From: an uncultured Burkholderiales bacterium
Lineage (GTDB): Bacteria > Pseudomonadota > Gammaproteobacteria > Burkholderiales > Burkholderiaceae_C
Assembly (NCBI GenBank): GCA_903892175.1
Contig: CAITHK010000013.1
Coordinates: forward strand, 1 to 53,382
Length of the DNA stretch: 53,382 bases
Reading direction: 5' to 3'
The translations under genes and the position numbers were made by a program. A model generated the notes under the pieces. It saw only the letters and a list, made by a program, of their open reading frames with translations. It was not told where the DNA came from and ran no database searches. Positions 49,930 through 53,382 of the stretch are shown here, piece by piece; the stretch's first letter is position 1, and each line of letters begins with the position of its first letter.

Positions 49930-52388
49930 ACAAACTCAAATTGGTGATGATTGGCAACGGCATGGCCGGTGTTCGCACGCTGGAAGAACTGCTCAAGCTC
50001 ACGCCAGACCTGTACGACATCACCGTCTTTGGTGCCGAGCCCCACCCCAACTACAACCGCATCTTGTTGTCCCCGGTGTTGGCAGGTGAGCAGACCATGG
50101 ACGAGATCGTGCTCAACCCGTTTGACTGGTACCGCGACAACGGCATCACCCTGCACGCGGGCTGGAAGGTGACGGAGGTAGACCGCATCAAACGCCTGGT
50201 GACGGCCCAAAACGCCACGGGCGAACGCCGCACAGCACCCTATGACCGCTTGCTGTTGGCGACCGGTTCCAACCCGTTCATGCTGCCCATCCCGGGGCGC
50301 GAACTCGACGGCGTGTTGGCCTACCGCGACATGGCCGACACCCAAGCCATGATCGATGCAGCACAGAAATACCAACATGCGGTCGTCATTGGCGGCGGCT
50401 TGTTGGGCTTGGAAGCAGCCAACGGTTTGATGAAGCGCGGCATGTCGGTGACGGTGGTGCACGTGGCCGAATGGCTGATGGAGCGCCAACTCGACCGCGT
50501 GGCTGGCGGCATGTTGCAACGCTCACTACAAGAACGTGGCATGCAGTTCCGTCTGGGCGCACAAACCCAAGAGTTGCTGGGTGACGCCTCGGGTCGTGTG
50601 AGCGCGGTGCTGTTCAAAGACGGCACGCATGTGCCCGCTGAGTTGGTGGTGATGGCCGTGGGCATTCGCCCCAACACGGCGCTGGCCGAACAAATGCATT
50701 TGCACTGCGAACGCGGCATAGTGGTGAGCGACACCTTGCAAACTGTGACCGACCCACGCATCTATGCCGTGGGTGAATGCGCCGCCCATCGTGGCATTGC
50801 CTATGGTTTAGTCGCCCCCTTGTTTGAACAAGGCAAGGTCTTGGCCAACCACTTGGCCGAGTACGGCATTGGCCGCTACACCGGCTCCTTGACGTCCACC
50901 AAGCTCAAAGTCACAGGCATCGACCTGTTCAGCGCCGGCGACTTCATGGGCAGCACCGATGGCAGCACCGAAGAGATTGTGCTGAGTGACCCGCACGACG
51001 GCGTGTACAAAAAACTGGTGATCCGCAACGACCAACTCATCGGGGCTTGCCTGTACGGCGACACGGTAGATGGCAGCTGGTATTTCAAATTGCTGCGGGA
51101 TGGCCGCAGCGTGGCCGACATTCGCGAAAAGCTGATGTTTGGTGAATCCAACATCGGCGACGTGGGCCATGCAGGCCACAACAAGGCTGCGTCCATGCCC
51201 GATGACGCCGAGGTGTGTGGCTGCAATGGCGTGAAGAAGGGCACCATTTGCAAAGCCATCCAAGAAAAGGGTTTGTTCACCTTGGACGAGGTGCGCAAGC
51301 ACACCAAGGCCAGCGCGTCGTGCGGTTCATGCACGGGTTTGGTGGAGCAAATTTTGATGTTCACCGCAGGGGGCGATTACTCGGCCACGCCGAAGAAAAA
51401 AGCCGTGTGCAGTTGCACCGACCACAGCCACCAAGACGTGCGTGACGCCATCCGTGACCACAAGCTCTTGACCAACGACGCGGTGTTCAAGTTCCTAGAG
51501 TGGCGCACGCCCACGGGGTGTGGCACCTGCCGCCCAGCCATCAACTACTACCGTTTGAGCAGCTGGCCCAAAGAAGCGGTGGACGATCCACAAAGCCGCT
51601 TCATCAACGAACGCAGCCACGCCAACATCCAAAAAGACGGCACCTACAGCGTGATCCCACGCATGTGGGGCGGCGAGACCACGGCCGACGAGTTGCGACG
51701 CATTGCCGATGTGGTGGACAAGTACAAGATCCCCACCGTCAAAGTCACAGGCGGGCAGCGCATCGACTTGCTGGGCGTGAAGAAAGAAGACTTGGTCAAC
51801 GTCTGGAAAGACATCGGCATGCCCAGCGGCCACGCCTACGCCAAAGCCTTGCGCACCGTGAAAACCTGCGTCGGCAGCGAATGGTGCCGCATGGGCACGC
51901 AAGACAGCACGCAAATGGGCAAAGACCTGGAGCGCGCCATGTGGCGCATGTATGCACCGCACAAGGTCAAGTTCGCGGTCTCGGGTTGTCCGCGCAATTG
52001 CGCCGAAGCCGGCATCAAGGACGTGGGCATCATCGGCGTGGACAGCGGCTGGGAGATGTACATCGCAGGCAACGGCGGCATCAAGACCGAGGTGGCGCAT
52101 TTCTTCACCAAGGTCAAAACCGCCGCCCAAGTGCTGGAGTACACCGGTGCCTTCATGCAGCTCTACCGCGAAGAAGGCTGGTACCTGGAGCGCACGGTGC
52201 ATTACGTCAACCGCGTCGGCCTGGACTACGTGAAGCAAAAAATCTTGGACGACCACGCAGGCCGCCAAGCCCTGTGGGCCCGCTTGCAATTTGCACTGGA
52301 AGGCGAGCCCGACCCTTGGTTTGAGCACGCCAAGGCCCAGGTGGACACGCGCCAGTTTGTGCCCATCGTTGCCCACCTCACCGCTTGA
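49926..52388 (+). CDS. nirB: Assimilatory nitrite reductase large subunit
   Basis: MNKLKLVMIGNGMAGVRTLEELL..., VCGCNGVKKGTICKAIQEKG, CVGSEWCRMGTQDSTQMGKDLE, FAVSGCPRNCAEAGIKDVGIIGVDSGWEMYIAGNGG. Confidence 0.97.
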   Translation: MNKLKLVMIGNGMAGVRTLEELLKLTPDLYDITVFGAEPHPNYNRILLSPVLAGEQTMDEIVLNPFDWYRDNGITLHAGWKVTEVDRIKRLVTAQNATGERRTAPYDRLLLATGSNPFMLPIPGRELDGVLAYRDMADTQAMIDAAQKYQHAVVIGGGLLGLEAANGLMKRGMSVTVVHVAEWLMERQLDRVAGGMLQRSLQERGMQFRLGAQTQELLGDASGRVSAVLFKDGTHVPAELVVMAVGIRPNTALAEQMHLHCERGIVVSDTLQTVTDPRIYAVGECAAHRGIAYGLVAPLFEQGKVLANHLAEYGIGRYTGSLTSTKLKVTGIDLFSAGDFMGSTDGSTEEIVLSDPHDGVYKKLVIRNDQLIGACLYGDTVDGSWYFKLLRDGRSVADIREKLMFGESNIGDVGHAGHNKAASMPDDAEVCGCNGVKKGTICKAIQEKGLFTLDEVRKHTKASASCGSCTGLVEQILMFTAGGDYSATPKKKAVCSCTDHSHQDVRDAIRDHKLLTNDAVFKFLEWRTPTGCGTCRPAINYYRLSSWPKEAVDDPQSRFINERSHANIQKDGTYSVIPRMWGGETTADELRRIADVVDKYKIPTVKVTGGQRIDLLGVKKEDLVNVWKDIGMPSGHAYAKALRTVKTCVGSEWCRMGTQDSTQMGKDLERAMWRMYAPHKVKFAVSGCPRNCAEAGIKDVGIIGVDSGWEMYIAGNGGIKTEVAHFFTKVKTAAQVLEYTGAFMQLYREEGWYLERTVHYVNRVGLDYVKQKILDDHAGRQALWARLQFALEGEPDPWFEHAKAQVDTRQFVPIVAHLTA

Positions 52389-52402
52389 ATCGGAGCCGCA
52401 CC

Positions 52403-52741
52403 ATGAGCGATTGGCAAGTCATTTGCAAAGTCGAAGACATTCCTGTGTTGGGTGCACGCCGTGTGCAGCGCGCACAGGGCTGCGAGGTGGCGGTGTTTCG
52501 CAACGCCGAAGATCAGGTGTTCGCCCTGCTCGACCGCTGCCCGCACAAAGGCGGCCCCTTAAGCCAAGGCATTGTGTATGGCACCACCGTCGCCTGCCCA
52601 TTGCACAACTGGCAAATTGGTTTGGCAGACGGCTGCGCCCAAGCGCCTGACGAGGGCTGTGCCCAGCGCTTTGCGGTGCAGGTGCAAAACGGCGACGTGG
52701 CGCTTGACCGCGAAGAGCTTGCCAGCTTGGCCCTGGACTGA
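52403..52741 (+). CDS. nirD: Nitrite reductase small subunit (Rieske-type)
   Basis: CPHKGGPLSQGIVYGTTVACPLHNWQIGLADG Rieske motif. Confidence 0.94.
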   Translation: MSDWQVICKVEDIPVLGARRVQRAQGCEVAVFRNAEDQVFALLDRCPHKGGPLSQGIVYGTTVACPLHNWQIGLADGCAQAPDEGCAQRFAVQVQNGDVALDREELASLALD

Positions 52742-52743
52742 GC

Positions 52744-53382
52744 ATGAAAGAAACCCGCTCCACCTGCCCCTACTGTGGTGTGGGTTGTGGCGTCATCATT
52801 GAATCATCGGGTGCACGCATCACGGGCGTGCGCGGCGACCCCAAACACCCTGCCAACTTTGGCCGCCTGTGCAGCAAGGGATCCACACTGCACCTGAGCG
52901 CCAGCCCTGTGGCAGCCTCCCAGACACGCTTGCTGCAACCTCAACGCCGTTTGGTGCGCGGAGGCCACTTGTTGCCCATGTCTTGGGAGGCCTCGCTGCA
53001 ATGGGCCAGTCAGAGCTTGGGCCACATCGTGCGCAACCATGGCCCCGAGGCGGTGGGGTTTTATGTGTCGGGCCAGCTGCTGAGCGAGGACTATTACGTC
53101 TTCAACAAGCTGGTCAAAGGATTGCTGGGCAGCAACAACATCGACACCAATTCCCGCTTGTGCATGAGCAGCGCGGTGGCGGGCTACAAGCTCACCTTGG
53201 GTGCCGACGCGCCACCGGCCTGTTACGACGACGTGATGCAGGCAGACTGCTTGTTCATCGCCGGCAGCAACGCGGCTTACGCGCACCCGATTTTGTTTCG
53301 CCGCATCGAAGAAGCCCGCACGCAAAACCCCCACCTCAAAATCATCGTGGCCGACCCGCGCCGCACCGACACCGCCAGCAGC
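52744..53382 (+). CDS. nasA: Assimilatory nitrate reductase catalytic subunit, 5' part; runs off the window
   Basis: MKETRSTCPYCGVGCGVIIESSGARITGVRGDPKHPANFGRLCSKGSTLH...; 4Fe-4S/molybdopterin N-terminus, no stop before the window end. Confidence 0.93.
   Translation, partial: MKETRSTCPYCGVGCGVIIESSGARITGVRGDPKHPANFGRLCSKGSTLHLSASPVAASQTRLLQPQRRLVRGGHLLPMSWEASLQWASQSLGHIVRNHGPEAVGFYVSGQLLSEDYYVFNKLVKGLLGSNNIDTNSRLCMSSAVAGYKLTLGADAPPACYDDVMQADCLFIAGSNAAYAHPILFRRIEEARTQNPHLKIIVADPRRTDTASS

Noticed and set aside
1-53382. CRISPR arrays, rRNA genes, prophage or integrase genes
   Set aside because: Looked for regular direct repeats with spacers, rRNA signatures and phage/integrase proteins; none recognised.

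Overview
This looks like a chromosomal window from a high-GC betaproteobacterium, probably Burkholderiales/Comamonadaceae-like judging from gene content and order. Most of it is core metabolism: a copper-type P-ATPase (5' part only), UspA, an acyl-CoA dehydrogenase with etfAB, MscS, an HDAC-family protein, MltB, QueG/TsaE/AmiC, MutL/MiaA, the complete nuoA-N operon (minus strand) with upstream tRNA-Leu(GAG), secG, tpiA, a quinone oxidoreductase, pnp and rpsO, then tsaD, and a plus-strand nitrate/nitrite assimilation cluster (nasT-like regulator, nrtABC-like transporter, nirBD, start of nasA) that runs off the right edge. The accessory part is about 10.5-15.9 kb. It carries an AT-richer gene for a protein with a pentameric ligand-gated ion channel (Cys-loop-like) layout, an IS3 OrfA remnant, a displaced second copy of the mltB 3' end next to a TIGR02450-like gene, a Doc/AbrB-type toxin-antitoxin pair and an AT3-SGNH acyltransferase. 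The best leads are: (1) the pLGIC-like protein; (2) the apparent insertion at the mltB 3' end; (3) a candidate ANTAR antitermination leader before the nitrate operon; (4) a 20-bp perfect palindrome upstream of etfBA; (5) a dispersed repeat found twice inside the nuo operon; (6) an FNR/ANR-like box between the copper ATPase and uspA. No CRISPR array, rRNA, integrase or intact transposase was recognised. All calls come from reading the sequence and supplied translations; no database search was run.
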